Shown in pieces: positions 11,301 through 19,130 of a stretch of 64,000 bases of DNA. The notes under the pieces were generated by a model, which was not told the DNA's origin, searched no databases, and saw only the letters and a list, made by a program, of their open reading frames with translations. Source of the DNA: Crossiella sp. S99.2 (GTDB lineage: Bacteria; Actinomycetota; Actinomycetes; Mycobacteriales; Pseudonocardiaceae); the NCBI RefSeq assembly GCF_023094165.1, contig NZ_JALMDK010000016.1:1-64000 (forward strand), in the 5' to 3' direction. Position numbers and translations under genes: made by a program. Each line of letters begins with the position of its first letter. Positions within the stretch are counted from its first letter, which is position 1.

Positions 11301-12938
11301 GCGTCCCGCGACCGGGGTGCCCAGTGGGATGTCGGTGCCCGCGCCGAGCCGGGTGCACAAGGTGGCCAGGGCGGCTTGCAGCACCATGAACGTGGTCACG
11401 CCCGTCTCGCGGGAGAGTGCCCGCAGTGCGCGGTGGGTTTCCGGTGGCACCGCAAAGGTCACCACGCCGCCGAGGTCGCTCTGGCCGCGCGGGCGGTCGG
11501 CGGGCAGCGCGAGTTCGGCGGGCAGGTCGGCCAGTTGCGCACGCCAGAACGCCAGCTGTTCCTCGGCCTCGTCGTCGAGCAGTTTCTCCTGCCAGGCCGC
11601 GTAATCCGGGTAGCGGATCTTCAACTCTATCCACTGTGGACTGTGTCCGGCGCGGCGGGCCTGGTAGGCGGCGGCCAGGTCGTCGAGCAGTGGACGCAGG
11701 GACCATTCGTCGGCGGCGATGTGGTGCAGCAGGAGCAGCAGCACGTGGTCCTGCTCGTCCAGGCGGAACAGGCTGGGCCGCAGCGGGGCGTCGACGGCCA
11801 GGTCGAACGGGCGACGGGCCGCGGTGGCCAGCGCGGTGTCCACATCGGACACCGACTGCGGGTCGAGGTCGAAGTCCAGGCGTGGCAGCACGTTCGGGGC
11901 CGGTTCGCCGTGTACGGCGGGCAGCAGAGTGCGCAGTGGCTCGTGCCGTCCGGCCACATCGGACAGTGCGGCGGCGAGCGCGGGCGCGTCCAGGGGGCCG
12001 GTCAGGCGCAGGGTGAGCGGCATGTTGTAGGTGGCCGCACCGGGGTCCAGGCGCTGCAGGAACCACAGGCGGCGCTGGGCGTGTGAGAGCAGGTGCCGGT
12101 CCGGTGCGGACTCCGGGCGGGGGCGGGACCGGCCGCCGTGGTCGGCCAGCCAGGTGGCCAGTGCGGCGGGCGTGGGGGTGTCGAAGAGGATCCGCAGCGG
12201 CACCTCGACCGACAGGGCGGCGCGGATGCGGCTGAGCAGCCGGGTGGCCAGCAGGGAATGGCCGCCCAGGGCGAAGAAGTCCTCCTCCGGCCCCACCTCG
12301 GTGGCGCCGAGCACCTCGGCGAACAGGGTGCCGATCAGGTCCTCGGCCGCCCCGCGCGGCGGGCGGGTGGCGGTGATCTCGGCAGCGGGTTCGGGCAGGG
12401 CGGCGTGGTCGAGTTTGCCGCTGGCGGTCAATGGCAGTGCGGGCAGGGTGAGCACGGCCTCGGGCACCAGGTGGCCGGGCAGGCGGTCGGCGAGCCAGGC
12501 CCACACATCGGGCAGCTCGCCGTCGGGCACGACGTAGGCGAGCAGCCGCTGGCCGCCGCGGCCGTCCGGCCGGGCCAGCACCGCGGCCAGGGCGACCCCT
12601 GGGCAGGCCAGCACGGCGGCCTCCACCTCGGCGGGCTCGACCCGGAAGCCGCGGATCTTCACCTGCCGGTCGGCCCGGCCGGCGAACTCCAGTTGTCCGC
12701 CGCGCAGCCGCACCTGGTCGCCGGTGCGGTACATCCGGTCTCCCGGCGCGCCGAAGGGGTCGGCGAGGAAGCGGGTCGCGGTCAGTCCCGGTTGCCCCAG
12801 GTAGCCGCGGCCCACGGTCGGCCCGGCCACGTACAGCTCGCCGAGCGTGCCGGCCGCCGCCGGGCGCAGTGCGGCGTCGAGCACATAGGCCCGGAGTCCG
12901 GGAAGAGGGGTGCCAATCGGCGCCACGGCATCGACCAT
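8385..12938 (-). CDS. Siderophore NRPS, C-terminal portion (partial A-PCP-C-A-PCP-TE)
   Basis: A 1517-residue NRPS fragment that begins in the middle of an adenylation domain. The first residues (PIGTPLPGLRAYVLD, then GELYVAGPTVGRGYL) are the segment just before and including core A6; cores A1-A5 are absent. Then follow a PCP (GGHSLLATRL), a complete C domain (HHIAADEWS), a complete A domain (YTSGSTGLPKG to NGKLDLAALP), a second PCP (GGHSLLAARF) and a thioesterase (GWSLGG serine; histidine region near the end). The missing A1-A5 part is the plus-strand gene at 14280-16463. There is no ribosome binding site: the ATG lies 5 bases from an iron box. The pocket residues I read for the complete A domain (D-A-W-G-V-G-A-V-N) match no amino acid I know. 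The thioesterase should release or oligomerise a DHB peptide. Confidence 0.85.
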   Translation of the reverse strand: MVDAVAPIGTPLPGLRAYVLDAALRPAAAGTLGELYVAGPTVGRGYLGQPGLTATRFLADPFGAPGDRMYRTGDQVRLRGGQLEFAGRADRQVKIRGFRVEPAEVEAAVLACPGVALAAVLARPDGRGGQRLLAYVVPDGELPDVWAWLADRLPGHLVPEAVLTLPALPLTASGKLDHAALPEPAAEITATRPPRGAAEDLIGTLFAEVLGATEVGPEEDFFALGGHSLLATRLLSRIRAALSVEVPLRILFDTPTPAALATWLADHGGRSRPRPESAPDRHLLSHAQRRLWFLQRLDPGAATYNMPLTLRLTGPLDAPALAAALSDVAGRHEPLRTLLPAVHGEPAPNVLPRLDFDLDPQSVSDVDTALATAARRPFDLAVDAPLRPSLFRLDEQDHVLLLLLHHIAADEWSLRPLLDDLAAAYQARRAGHSPQWIELKIRYPDYAAWQEKLLDDEAEEQLAFWRAQLADLPAELALPADRPRGQSDLGGVVTFAVPPETHRALRALSRETGVTTFMVLQAALATLCTRLGAGTDIPLGTPVAGRGDSAFDDLVGFFVNTLVLRVNTAGAPSFRELLARVRETTLAAFDHQEVPFDRVVEAVNPPRTPGRTPLFQVMLSHRTDTGADTVLDRGLSARLAPISAGAAKFDLTFAFSETPGQDGLSGLAEHRLDLFDADTARGFGERLAHLLALLTASPDCSIADLPLLTEAEHQRIVHEWNHTARTLVPGTVPELFAAQVRLAPQAIAVAVDGAEHSYAQLDDRASRIAHLLREHGVGPETVVAIAPPRTLDIVATQLAVLKAGGAFLPLDPDYPADRLAHLITDARPRVLLTTTELAARLPAELPTILLDDPEVVRRLATLPGTGPVVPLSPDHAAYVIYTSGSTGLPKGVVVPHRGVAKLVATQEQAFGSAAGQRVLYFASPSFDAAFWQLVGTLLGGGTLAVIPAELRAPGTGLADYLREQRISVAGLPPSILAMFPPEITLPPELTLVVGGERVPPEVVRRWGARHRVVNAYGPTETTVNATLWDCDPSQPGAVPIGRPDPGVRAYVLDERLRPVPPGVVAELYLGGEGVARGYLNRPALTAQRFLADPHGAPGARMYRTGDLVRWRPDGVLDYLGRADDQVKIRGFRIELGEVEAALVGCPGVRTAAVAVGEGAAGPHLVGYVLADPGLTGPEVRAHAARALPAHMLPVAVLPVTALPLTPNGKLDLAALPDPVLDRGPARAPSTPVEHKLCAAAAELLGLAEFGVDEDFFAAGGHSLLAARFAASAAEVLGRPVTVADVLAAPTVAGLLAQETAVDPFAPVLPLRTGGRGEPLFCVHPASGLGWCYAGLAAHLDREVFALQCPDLTGHTLASLAEQHLAALRAVRPHGPYHLLGWSLGGLIAHELAVRLHAQGEEVAQLVLLDAYPGTRWRGQPPVADLTRHLDQPLPPGLDPAVVTANVHAAAEVIAGAEFGVHQGDLVFGTAIRDRAELLSTHADWAAYVTGEIVNHDLDFGHHDLASPAAQERIARLL

Positions 12939-12943
12939 GGCTG

Positions 12944-12962
12944 TTAGGTTAGCCTAACCAAA
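12944..12962. promoter_or_regulatory. Iron box between the esterase and the NRPS fragment
   Basis: TTAGGTTAGCCTAACCAAA matches the iron-box consensus at 17 of 19 positions. It lies 17 bases before the esterase ATG (12980), with a GGAAGG ribosome binding site between. On the other side it abuts the ATG of the minus-strand NRPS fragment at 12938, leaving no room for a leader. It looks like the native esterase promoter now facing a gene fragment. Confidence 0.85.
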
Positions 12963-12979
12963 ATCTGGAAGGTGCTGGT

Positions 12980-14287
12980 ATGGCCGAGTTCCCCAACCCG
13001 CGACGACTGCCCGCGGTGCCGCCGCACAACCGGCGGCCGACCCCGCCACCGCTGGCCGAGAGCCCTCGGGTGCGGGCGCTGGCCGGTGCGGACGCGGCGG
13101 CGCTGGCCGCGTTCTGGCGGCAGGTCGAGGCGGAGGGCACGCCGCTGGTCGAACCGGCCGAGGACGCTGCGCACCGGATCGTGACCTTCCTGTGGCGGGA
13201 TGCCGGGCAGGGCGCGGTGTTGTTGCACGCCAACAAGCTCACCGACTACAACGACCTCGGCCCCAGCCTGCTGCACCTGCTGCCGGGCACCGATGTGTGG
13301 CACCGCAGCTACCGGCTGCGCGCGGACTGGCGCGGCACCTATCAGCTCGCCCCGCTACCGGAACCGCCCGCCGCGCCGGCGGTCTGGCGCGGGCCGGAAC
13401 GGGCGCGCTGGCGGGAACTCCAGGCGCTCGCGGTCACCGATCCGCTCAACCCCGGCACCCTGCCCAACAAGTTCGGCGGCCCGGCATGGTCCCTGGCCGC
13501 GCTGCCGGACGCACCTCCGCAGCCGTGGCTTTTTCCGCATCCCGACCGACCGGTCGGTAGCGTGACGGAACACCGATTTGACAGCGCCGTGCTGGGCAAC
13601 GAACGAGACATCTGGCTGTACCGCCCACCGGGCGAGGACCACGCCGATCTGCCGCTGCTGGTGCTCTTCGACGGCGAGGCATGGGTGCACGACCTCGGGG
13701 TCACCCACACCCTGGACAACCTCATCGCCGAGGGCGCGATCCCGCCGATGGCCGCGCTGCTGGTCTCCTCGCTGAACCTGCCCGCCCGGGTGGTGGAGCT
13801 GGCCTGCGACGAGCTGTTCCTGCGCATGCTCACCGAGGAACTGCTGCCCTGGGCCGGACGGCAACTACCGCTGACCACCGACCCGCGCCGCACCGTGGTG
13901 GCCGGGCAGAGCCTGGGCGGGCTGACCGCGGCCTTCGCCGGACTCCGTGCCCCGCACCGCTTCGGCAACGTGCTCGCCCAGTCCGGTTCGTTCTGGTGGC
14001 CCAGCGGCACCGCCTTCGAGGCCGGGGCCCAGTGGCTGACCCAGGCGCTGGCCGCCGAGGACAAGCTGCCGGTGGCCTTCGACCTGGAGGTCGGACTGCT
14101 GGAGTGGGAACTGCTCGAACCCACCCGGCGACTGCGCGATGTGTTGCGCGCCAAGGGTTATGACCTGTCCTATCGCGAGTTCCACGGCGGTCACGACTCG
14201 GCCTGCTGGCGGGGCGGACTGGCCGACGGGCTGCGCGCGCTGACCGCCCGCTGGGCCACTGCTGACAAGGAGGCCACCCGTGCCTGA
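12980..14287 (+). CDS. fes: Enterobactin-type siderophore esterase
   Basis: A 435-residue protein of the enterochelin esterase (Fes) family, which hydrolyses the ester backbone of imported ferric catecholate siderophores in the cytoplasm to release iron. The N-terminal half matches the Fes N-terminal domain (TFLWRD, NKFGGPAWSLAALP). The C-terminal alpha/beta hydrolase domain has the nucleophile elbow GQSLGG and a terminal histidine in FHGGHDSACWRGGL. Its stop overlaps the NRPS start, echoing the fes-entF order of enterobactin loci. A family member here implies that the siderophore contains a hydrolysable ester. Confidence 0.9.
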   Translation: MAEFPNPRRLPAVPPHNRRPTPPPLAESPRVRALAGADAAALAAFWRQVEAEGTPLVEPAEDAAHRIVTFLWRDAGQGAVLLHANKLTDYNDLGPSLLHLLPGTDVWHRSYRLRADWRGTYQLAPLPEPPAAPAVWRGPERARWRELQALAVTDPLNPGTLPNKFGGPAWSLAALPDAPPQPWLFPHPDRPVGSVTEHRFDSAVLGNERDIWLYRPPGEDHADLPLLVLFDGEAWVHDLGVTHTLDNLIAEGAIPPMAALLVSSLNLPARVVELACDELFLRMLTEELLPWAGRQLPLTTDPRRTVVAGQSLGGLTAAFAGLRAPHRFGNVLAQSGSFWWPSGTAFEAGAQWLTQALAAEDKLPVAFDLEVGLLEWELLEPTRRLRDVLRAKGYDLSYREFHGGHDSACWRGGLADGLRALTARWATADKEATRA

Positions 14288-16463
14288 GTCCCCCCGCCGT
14301 CCGCTGACCGCCGCGCAGCGCGGGATCTGGTTCGGCCAGCAGCTCGCCCCGGACAGCCCCGCGTACAACACCGCCGACGTGGTGGAGATCCGCGGCGAGC
14401 TGGACACCGCGCTGCTGGTCGAGTCGATCTACACCTGCCTGACCGAGACCGAGGGCCTGCGCGCGGTCTTCGGCGTGGCCGAGGAGCCCTGGCAGGAAAC
14501 CGGACCACTCCCGGTGGTGCGGGTACTGGACCTCTCGACCGAGGCCGATCCCCGGGCCACCGCGGAGAAACTCCTGACCGAGGACCTGGCCACCCCGGTG
14601 CGCCTGGAGGCCGGTCCGCTGACCGCCCAGTTCGTGCTCCGGGTGGGTCCGGCCGAGCACTGGTGGTGGCAGCGGGCACACCACATCGCGGTGGACGGCT
14701 TCTCCTGCGCGCTGCTGCTGCGCCGGGTCGCCGAACTGCACACCGCCCACACCGAAGGCCGCGCACCCGCCCCGCCGCTGACCTCGGTGACCGCCGCCCT
14801 GACCGCGGATGCCGCCTACGCGGATTCGCCACAGCGGGACCAGGACCGCGAGTTCTGGCTCGCCGAACTGGCCGACGCACCCGCCCCCGCCTCACTGTCC
14901 ACTATGGACTTCAACGTCGGCGCGGGCCTGGCGCTGCGACTGGCAATTCCGGTGCCCGCCGACCTGACCGACGCGCTCAAGGCCACCGCCACCAGGCTGT
15001 CCCGGACCTGGCCGGAACTGGCGATCGCCGCCGTGGCCGGGCTCACCGCGCGCAGGCTCGGCGTGGACGAGGTGCGGATCGGCCTGCCGGTGCTGGCCCG
15101 CGCCGCCGCCGCGGACATGCGGATCGCGGCCACCCTGATGAACATCGTGCCGCTGCGCCTGCCCACCCCGCCTGGGGTGAGCCTGGCCGCGCTGGCCGAG
15201 TCGGTGGCCGAGCAGCTCCGGCGCACCCGCCCGCACCACCGGTACCGGCATGAGGACCTGCGCCGGGACACCGGCGGCGCGAACCTGTTCGGGCCGGTGG
15301 TCAACGTGCTGCCGTTCGCCACCACGCTGCGCTTCGGCGCGGCCGAGGCGTTGGCGCGCAACGTTTCCGCCGGTCCGGTGGAGGACCTGTGCGTGGCCTT
15401 CCGTCAGCAGCGGGACGGCCTGTGGCTGGAACTGGACGCCCACCCGGAGCGCTACACCCCGGCCGAACTCGCCGCCCTGCAAGAAGAACTGCTCACCCTG
15501 CTGGCACACAGCGCGGCCGAACCGAAGACGCCGCTGCGCCCGGCGGCCGGGCCGGGGGCCTGGCGGCTGGACTCCCCCGCGGTGCCGCCGCTGTACCCGC
15601 TCGCCGAGGTCTTCACCCACGACCTGGGCACGATCGCGGTGGTCGAGGGCGACCGCGAATGGACCTACGGCCAGCTCTGGGCCGGGATCTGCGGCGTGGC
15701 CGAGGCATTGCGGCACCGAGGAGTCCGGCGCGGCGACCTGGTCGCGGTGGACCTGCCACGCGGCGGCTCGGCGGTGATCACCTTCCTCGGCGTGCTCCAG
15801 GCCGGCGCGGCCTACCTGCCCCTGGACCCCGCCGCGCCCCCGGCGCGCAGACAGGCCGTGCTGGCCGACGCCCGGCCCGCCCTGGTGCTCACCGCCCCGG
15901 AGGTGGCCGCGCTGGCCCCCGCCCCGGCCCGCGCGCCGTGGTGCCCGGCCCCGCACGACCTCGCCTACGTCATCTACACCTCCGGCACCACCGGCACCCC
16001 CAAGGGTGTGGCCATCGAACACGGCGCCCTGGCGGCCTTCCTAGGAGCGGCGGCCAGTCGCTACCGGATCACCGCCAGGGACCGGGTGCTCCAGTTCGCG
16101 CCCCTGCACTTCGACGCCAGCGTCGAGGAGGTCTACCTGGCCCTGGGCGCGGGCGCCCGCCTGGTGGTGCGCACCGAGGGCGTGGAGTCGGTGGCCGCGC
16201 TGCTCGCCGAGTGCGCGGCGGCCGGGATCACCGTGCTGGACCTGCCCACCGGGTACTGGCACGAGCTGGCCTACGCGGTGTGCGCGGGCGAGCTGACCCT
16301 GCCGCCATCGATCCGCCTGGTGATCATCGGCGGCGAGGCGGCCGCGCCGGAGTGGGTGCGGCGGTGGCGGACGAGCGTGCCAGGGGTCGCGCTGGTCAAC
16401 AGCTACGGACCCACCGAGACCACGGTCGTGGCCACCACCGCGGTGCTCAGTGGCCCGGCGTGA
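14280..16463 (+). CDS. Siderophore NRPS, N-terminal portion (C and half A domain)
   Basis: A 727-residue protein: a condensation domain (about residues 5-430; HHIAVDGFS active site) followed by the first part of an adenylation domain. A3 (YTSGTTGTPKGVAIEHG), A4 (FDASVEEVY) and A5 (NSYGPTETT) are present, and the protein stops 12 residues after A5. Cores A6-A10 and the carrier domain are missing; they match the start of the minus-strand NRPS gene. The C domain should join DHB to the first amino acid. Pocket residues read as D-A-E-D-I-G-S-V-V, with acidic residues at two positions, which suggests a basic amino acid such as lysine, ornithine or arginine. It starts at GTG 14280 behind AAGGAGG. 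Its 3' end runs 17 bases antisense into the GNAT gene. Confidence 0.85.
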   Translation: MPESPRRPLTAAQRGIWFGQQLAPDSPAYNTADVVEIRGELDTALLVESIYTCLTETEGLRAVFGVAEEPWQETGPLPVVRVLDLSTEADPRATAEKLLTEDLATPVRLEAGPLTAQFVLRVGPAEHWWWQRAHHIAVDGFSCALLLRRVAELHTAHTEGRAPAPPLTSVTAALTADAAYADSPQRDQDREFWLAELADAPAPASLSTMDFNVGAGLALRLAIPVPADLTDALKATATRLSRTWPELAIAAVAGLTARRLGVDEVRIGLPVLARAAAADMRIAATLMNIVPLRLPTPPGVSLAALAESVAEQLRRTRPHHRYRHEDLRRDTGGANLFGPVVNVLPFATTLRFGAAEALARNVSAGPVEDLCVAFRQQRDGLWLELDAHPERYTPAELAALQEELLTLLAHSAAEPKTPLRPAAGPGAWRLDSPAVPPLYPLAEVFTHDLGTIAVVEGDREWTYGQLWAGICGVAEALRHRGVRRGDLVAVDLPRGGSAVITFLGVLQAGAAYLPLDPAAPPARRQAVLADARPALVLTAPEVAALAPAPARAPWCPAPHDLAYVIYTSGTTGTPKGVAIEHGALAAFLGAAASRYRITARDRVLQFAPLHFDASVEEVYLALGAGARLVVRTEGVESVAALLAECAAAGITVLDLPTGYWHELAYAVCAGELTLPPSIRLVIIGGEAAAPEWVRRWRTSVPGVALVNSYGPTETTVVATTAVLSGPA

Positions 16464-17103
16464 GCGCGGGCAGATCGGCCGGGGTGCGCGGGTAGGCGTA
16501 GAGCGCGGCGCGCTTGTGCGGCAGTTCGACCTCGCCGAGCAGACCGCCGCCGGTCACCACGGCCACCGCGGCGTCCAGCCTGCGGGCCACCCGGTGATCG
16601 GCGGCCGGATCGGTCACCATCCGGCGGCACTCCGGTTCGGCCGCGAACACCGCCGGGATCACCTCCAGCCAGAACTTGTAGGCCAGACCCTGCCCGGCGA
16701 CCTCCGGATCGCCGATCGCGCCGTGCAGCCCGACATCGTGCGGCAGCGCCGGATAGTGCGCGGCCACCACATCGCGGGCCGCCCGGTACAGCTCGACATA
16801 GCCGATCGGCCGGCCGCCCAGCCGCAGGATGAACGGGCGGCAGTAGGTCCCGGCCAGCTGCGCGCGCAGGGTCGCCGCCCAGCGCTCGCGCGGCCAGGCC
16901 TGGTCCCAGAACTCGGCCACGTGCGGCAGGTTCATCCACTCGTGCACCAGGTCGAGATCCTCGCCCTCGGGCCGGACCAACTCCATCGACCAGGGCGCGG
17001 TCAGTGCCGGCAGCGGCGGCGGCCCCGCTGCCAGCACCTCCGCGGACAGGCCGGTGTGGATCTCCCGTGGGCAATGTGTCCGGATGTCATCCACTGTGCT
17101 CAC
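16447..17103 (-). CDS. Siderophore-associated GNAT acetyltransferase
   Basis: A 218-residue GNAT protein of the type found with siderophore genes (AlcB/IucB/MbtK-like). Visible are VHEWMNLPHVAEFWDQAW, a family signature, and IGYVELYRAARD. Homologues acylate hydroxylamines or amines in siderophores; the acceptor here is unknown. An iron box stands 15 bases upstream of its ATG. It is complete, and its stop lies at the right edge of the NRPS breakpoint. In the pre-inversion order it would precede the esterase and NRPS on the same strand. Confidence 0.8.
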   Translation of the reverse strand: MSTVDDIRTHCPREIHTGLSAEVLAAGPPPLPALTAPWSMELVRPEGEDLDLVHEWMNLPHVAEFWDQAWPRERWAATLRAQLAGTYCRPFILRLGGRPIGYVELYRAARDVVAAHYPALPHDVGLHGAIGDPEVAGQGLAYKFWLEVIPAVFAAEPECRRMVTDPAADHRVARRLDAAVAVVTGGGLLGEVELPHKRAALYAYPRTPADLPALTPGH

Positions 17104-17117
17104 TCGCGTCCCCTCAG

Positions 17118-17136
17118 TTTGGTTAGCCTAACCTAA
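17118..17136. promoter_or_regulatory. Iron box upstream of the GNAT gene
   Basis: TTTGGTTAGCCTAACCTAA matches the iron-box consensus at 17 of 19 positions and lies 15 bases before the GNAT start at 17103. It should place the acetyltransferase under IdeR/DmdR1-type control. Confidence 0.85.
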
Positions 17137-17181
17137 CTCGAAGGACGCGAAACGGCCACCCGATCGGCGGACAAGAAACCG

Positions 17182-18414
17182 TTAGGTGACCTGCGGGACC
17201 GGCCGCAGCGCCGGGTGCAGCCAGACAAACGCGGTGGCCAGCCCGCAGGCGATCACCGAGGCCAGCACCGGAAACGCCGGATCCACGCCGTAGAGCGCGG
17301 TCCCGCCGAGCGGTCCGATCACGAAGGTGGACCCGGTCACCGTCTGCACCAGCCCGGCCACCCCGCCCTGCTCCTCCGGCCCGACCAGCAGCGTCGGCGC
17401 GGTCGCGTACCCCGGCACGGCCAGCCCGATCCCCAGTGCCAGCAACGCCATCGACCCCGCGATCATCCACAACTGCCCGGCGCCGAGCAGGGTCAGCAAC
17501 GCGAGCAGCGCGATCGGCGCGCCCACCCGCAACAGCCGGGCGGCCGGCCAGCCCAGTTTGGGCACCACCACTCCCTGCACCAGGATCAGCACCACCCCCG
17601 CGCCGAAGGAGACAATCCCGCTCGCGGTCACGGTCTGTGCCGCGGTGAGCCCAAGCCGGTCCTGCACCAGGAATCCGAGCAGCACCAACACCATGCTCAG
17701 CGCGAGGTAGAGCCCGAACCCACTCGCCAGCACCGGCCACAGCCTGCGATCCCACGGCCGCAACGCCGTCCGCTTGCCCGCCGGACGGGCCCGTGCGGCG
17801 GGTGGCCCACCGGGAATGGCCACCGCCACCACGAGCAACGCCACCGCGGCCACCGCGGGCGCGGCCCACACCGGCCCCAGCAACCCGGCGAACCCCAGCG
17901 CCCCACCGAGTGCGGGCCCCAGCGCGATGGCCAGCCCCTGCATCGCGCCGACCTGGCCGATCCCCTTGGTCCGGGTCCGCTCGTCCTTGGTGGCCGCGGC
18001 GATGAGCGCGACCGCGGCCACCGGCACCGCGCCGACCCCGGCGCCGAAGATCACGCTGCGGGTGAGCACCATCAGCGCCAGCGTGCCGCCCGGACTGAGC
18101 GCACCGGCGAGGGCGGCCTGGGTGACTCCGGCGAAGCCGAGCAGGCCGAGCACGGCCAGTGCCGAACCGGCCAGCATCACCGGCCGGTGCCCGAACCGGT
18201 CCACCGCCCGGCCCCACCACAGCGCGGTCGCGGTGAAGACCACCGCGGCGCCGGTGATCACCAGGCCGATGGCGATCTCGGCCAGCCCCACCTCGCGGGC
18301 CAGCGGCGCGAGCACCGGGGTCAGCGCCTGCTGCGCGGTGAAGACCGCCAGCACCCCGAACAACAACACCGGCAACCGCACGCCCCGGTCGGCACCCTGC
18401 ACGTCCACCCGCAA
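17182..18414 (-). CDS. MFS exporter, probable siderophore efflux
   Basis: A 410-residue membrane protein with 12 predicted hydrophobic helices and the MFS loop WGRAVDRFGHRPVM between helices 2 and 3. Related DHA1-type exporters (EntS-like) move catecholate siderophores out of the cell. An iron box 50 bases upstream and its place beside the GNAT and NRPS genes support this role. The substrate is inferred from context. The gene ends 78 bases before the GNAT start, so it has its own iron-regulated promoter and the GNAT has another. Confidence 0.8.
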   Translation of the reverse strand: MRVDVQGADRGVRLPVLLFGVLAVFTAQQALTPVLAPLAREVGLAEIAIGLVITGAAVVFTATALWWGRAVDRFGHRPVMLAGSALAVLGLLGFAGVTQAALAGALSPGGTLALMVLTRSVIFGAGVGAVPVAAVALIAAATKDERTRTKGIGQVGAMQGLAIALGPALGGALGFAGLLGPVWAAPAVAAVALLVVAVAIPGGPPAARARPAGKRTALRPWDRRLWPVLASGFGLYLALSMVLVLLGFLVQDRLGLTAAQTVTASGIVSFGAGVVLILVQGVVVPKLGWPAARLLRVGAPIALLALLTLLGAGQLWMIAGSMALLALGIGLAVPGYATAPTLLVGPEEQGGVAGLVQTVTGSTFVIGPLGGTALYGVDPAFPVLASVIACGLATAFVWLHPALRPVPQVT

Positions 18415-18464
18415 CCCCAGCCCCTCGGAAGGCGCCCGCCCCCAGCAGACACGGCGCCAGGGGG

Positions 18465-18483
18465 TTAGGTTTGCCTTACCTTC
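18465..18483. promoter_or_regulatory. Iron box upstream of the MFS exporter
   Basis: TTAGGTTTGCCTTACCTTC matches the consensus at 14 of 19 positions. It is the weakest box here, but the outer half-site is perfect. It lies 50 bases before the exporter start and 9 bases from the end of the CGNR gene. Confidence 0.65.
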
Positions 18484-18492
18484 CCCACGCTG

Positions 18493-19053
18493 TCAAGGAG
18501 TCTCGCGCCCGGACTGACGTTCCCGGAAGGCGATCATGTTCATCCGGTTGCCACAGCGCACCGTGCAGAATCGCTTGAGTCCGTTGCGGGACAGGTCGAG
18601 CAGCAGCCCGGTGCAGTCCGGCGCGGCGCACACCCGCAGCCGCCCCATCTCGTCCATCCGGATCACGTCGATCAAGCCGAGGGCCGCCTCCACCCGGATC
18701 CGCTCGGCCAGGGGGGCTTCCGGCGCGGTCGCGTGGATATGCCAGTCCAGGCCGTCGTGCCGGGTCAGGTAGGGCAGCGCCCGCGCCTCCCGGAGCATCC
18801 GGTTGACCACCTCGACCGCGTCGTCCCGGTCCAGGGTCCACACCTGGCGCAGCAGTTCCCTGGTGATCCGGACCTCGCGGAGTTCGGCCTCGTCGTGGTC
18901 GATCCGGCCGGAATAGGTGTGCCGGGCCAGCAAATCGGCCAGCTGCTCGACCGTGGCCAGTTCGTCCGTGCCGCTGCGCGAGGCCCCGGAATGGGTGTTG
19001 CCGAGCACGGCCACGAACTCCAGCGCCTCCTGCGTGTCAGGGGCAAAATGCAA
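18493..19053 (-). CDS. CGNR zinc-finger transcriptional regulator
   Basis: A 186-residue protein with an N-terminal ABATE (stress-induced DUF1470) region and a C-terminal zinc finger CAAPDCTGLLLD...RFCTVRCGNR, whose CGNR motif names the family. It is divergently transcribed from the DMT transporter gene starting 77 bases away, which it probably regulates. The ligand is unknown. Confidence 0.85.
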   Translation of the reverse strand: MHFAPDTQEALEFVAVLGNTHSGASRSGTDELATVEQLADLLARHTYSGRIDHDEAELREVRITRELLRQVWTLDRDDAVEVVNRMLREARALPYLTRHDGLDWHIHATAPEAPLAERIRVEAALGLIDVIRMDEMGRLRVCAAPDCTGLLLDLSRNGLKRFCTVRCGNRMNMIAFRERQSGRETP

Positions 19054-19130
19054 TTTGACTCCTCACAGCCGGCGAGCTTAGCGTCAGGGGCGTAGCAACT
19101 TTAGCCCATGACAACCTGCCGGGAGGCGCC

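Noticed and set aside
12920..16470. Phase-variable invertible element with recombination sites
   Set aside because: I compared both breakpoints by eye and found no clear inverted repeat, and no invertase gene is in the window. An older or non-specific inversion, or misassembly, is more likely.
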